Source of the DNA: G039029935 sp039029935
GTDB lineage: Bacteria > Chloroflexota > Anaerolineae > Caldilineales > Caldilineaceae
Assembly (NCBI GenBank): GCA_039029935.1
Contig: JBCCFC010000055.1
Location: 1 to 21,200 of the forward strand
Length of the DNA stretch: 21,200 bases
Direction: 5' to 3'
Part shown: piece by piece, positions 20,660 through 21,200 of the stretch
How the letters are laid out: every line of letters starts with the position of its first letter
How positions within the stretch are numbered: the first letter of the stretch is position 1
Translations under genes and position numbers: made by a program
The notes under the pieces: model-generated
What the model saw: the letters and a program-made list of their open reading frames with translations, nothing else
Database searches by the model: none
Told to the model about the DNA's origin: nothing

Positions 20660-21200
20660 TGGCAAGCACAATTTTGGTCATTGACGACGAGCGCAACATG
20701 CGCTGGGTCTTGGAACAGGCATTGGAAAAAGCTGGCTATGATGTGGTGACTGCGGAAGATGGTCAGAGCGGACTATTGGCGTTTGCGCGCAATGCTGTTG
20801 ACTTGGTGTTGCTCGACCTGAAGATGCCGGGGCAAGATGGGCTGTCGGTGTTGCGAACACTGCGTCAACGCTCTGCCGGTGTCCCTATGATTTTGATGAC
20901 AGCCTATGCCACTGTACCCACAGCTATCGAAGCCCTCAAAATTGGGGCAACTGACTACATCCGCAAGCCATTTGATTTGGAGACAGTCCTCACCAAAGTA
21001 CATGATGCCATCGTCAAATCCGTGGATCAGCCTGATGCACAGCCAAGCACTACACAACCAATAAGAACAGGATATGCAGGTGGCTTTGATGACTTCATTG
21101 GTACATCGCTTGTCTTGCTAACGCCACTAGAGCAAGCCGCCGCCGCTGTATACACAAAGTGCCCAGTCTCTATCTATGGCGAGCAGGGGACAGGACGACG
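20659..21200 (+). CDS. NtrC-family response regulator, 5' part (runs off the window)
   Basis: The first 180 codons are present. The receiver domain has the acidic pocket DDE (9-11), the phosphorylated Asp53 in LLDLKMPG, Thr81 in MTAYAT and Lys103 in RKPF. A linker (~118-142) leads to the start of an AAA domain, DDFIGTSLVLLTPLEQAAAA then VSIYGEQGTGRR. NtrC-type proteins use the AAA domain to open sigma-54 promoters, with Walker A usually GESGTGKE. Here it reads GEQGTGRR, with Lys replaced by Arg, so ATP hydrolysis may be lost or changed. The start codon overlaps the stop of the small upstream gene. It is the likely partner of the histidine kinase. The GAFTGA loop and the DNA-binding domain lie beyond the window. 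Confidence 0.9.
   Translation, partial: MASTILVIDDERNMRWVLEQALEKAGYDVVTAEDGQSGLLAFARNAVDLVLLDLKMPGQDGLSVLRTLRQRSAGVPMILMTAYATVPTAIEALKIGATDYIRKPFDLETVLTKVHDAIVKSVDQPDAQPSTTQPIRTGYAGGFDDFIGTSLVLLTPLEQAAAAVYTKCPVSIYGEQGTGR

Overview
The window looks like a chromosomal segment of a Chloroflexota bacterium (Anaerolineae/Caldilineae/Ardenticatenia type). This is inferred from the gene families: a Uma2-type nuclease, a DUF2085 membrane protein, an exosortase, abundant lipoproteins and spacers full of palindromic repeats. No rRNA or tRNA gene was seen. UGA is a normal stop in this genome (for example lysC and the Uma2 gene).

Layout. Nearly everything from 1 to 18.9 kb is on the minus strand. In transcription order (right to left) it holds: a frameshifted DUF2085 membrane protein, an exosortase and a DUF1624 acyltransferase-like protein (16.6-18.9 kb); a CcmF-type haem lyase, a His-rich membrane protein, a cytochrome c lipoprotein and a thioredoxin-fold protein (12.7-16.5 kb); a tandem-DsbA lipoprotein, a LysM protein, a frameshifted rhodanese lipoprotein, a His-rich lipoprotein and a Tat-exported multicopper oxidase (7.8-12.5 kb); then a rho-independent terminator; then the aspartate-family biosynthesis genes lysC, hom and asd, followed by ftsH and a Uma2-family gene (0.4-7.6 kb). 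At the extreme left a D-tartrate-dehydratase-like gene breaks off at a HindIII site and continues, out of frame, as a fragment of chlorophyllide reductase BchY; this looks like a cloning or assembly chimera. On the plus strand, 19.1-21.2 kb encodes a membrane histidine kinase, a small unknown protein and an NtrC-like response regulator that runs off the end.

How the genes fit together. The 7.8-16.5 kb block is an extracytoplasmic redox toolkit: cytochrome c, haem attachment, three kinds of thiol/sulfur chemistry (thioredoxin fold, tandem DsbA, rhodanese) and copper oxidation with His- and Met-rich metal-binding tails. lysC-hom-asd supply the early steps from aspartate to homoserine and the branch to lysine/threonine/methionine.

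Most notable observation. The thioredoxin-fold gene (12727-13173) has two in-frame TGA codons exactly where the CxxC cysteines should be (UGA-Leu-Pro-UGA). The frame stays open on both sides, and a 6-bp hairpin with a G-containing loop starts 11 nt after the second TGA, with its loop 17 nt from it. This is best read as a UxxU selenoprotein with its SECIS. Also notable are an array of four hairpins all built as 8 bp + 2 nt + 8 bp (10949-11060), two copies of a dispersed palindrome with ACCTTCGGGAGGT arms, and a series of spacers each made of its own short iterated oligomer folded back on itself.
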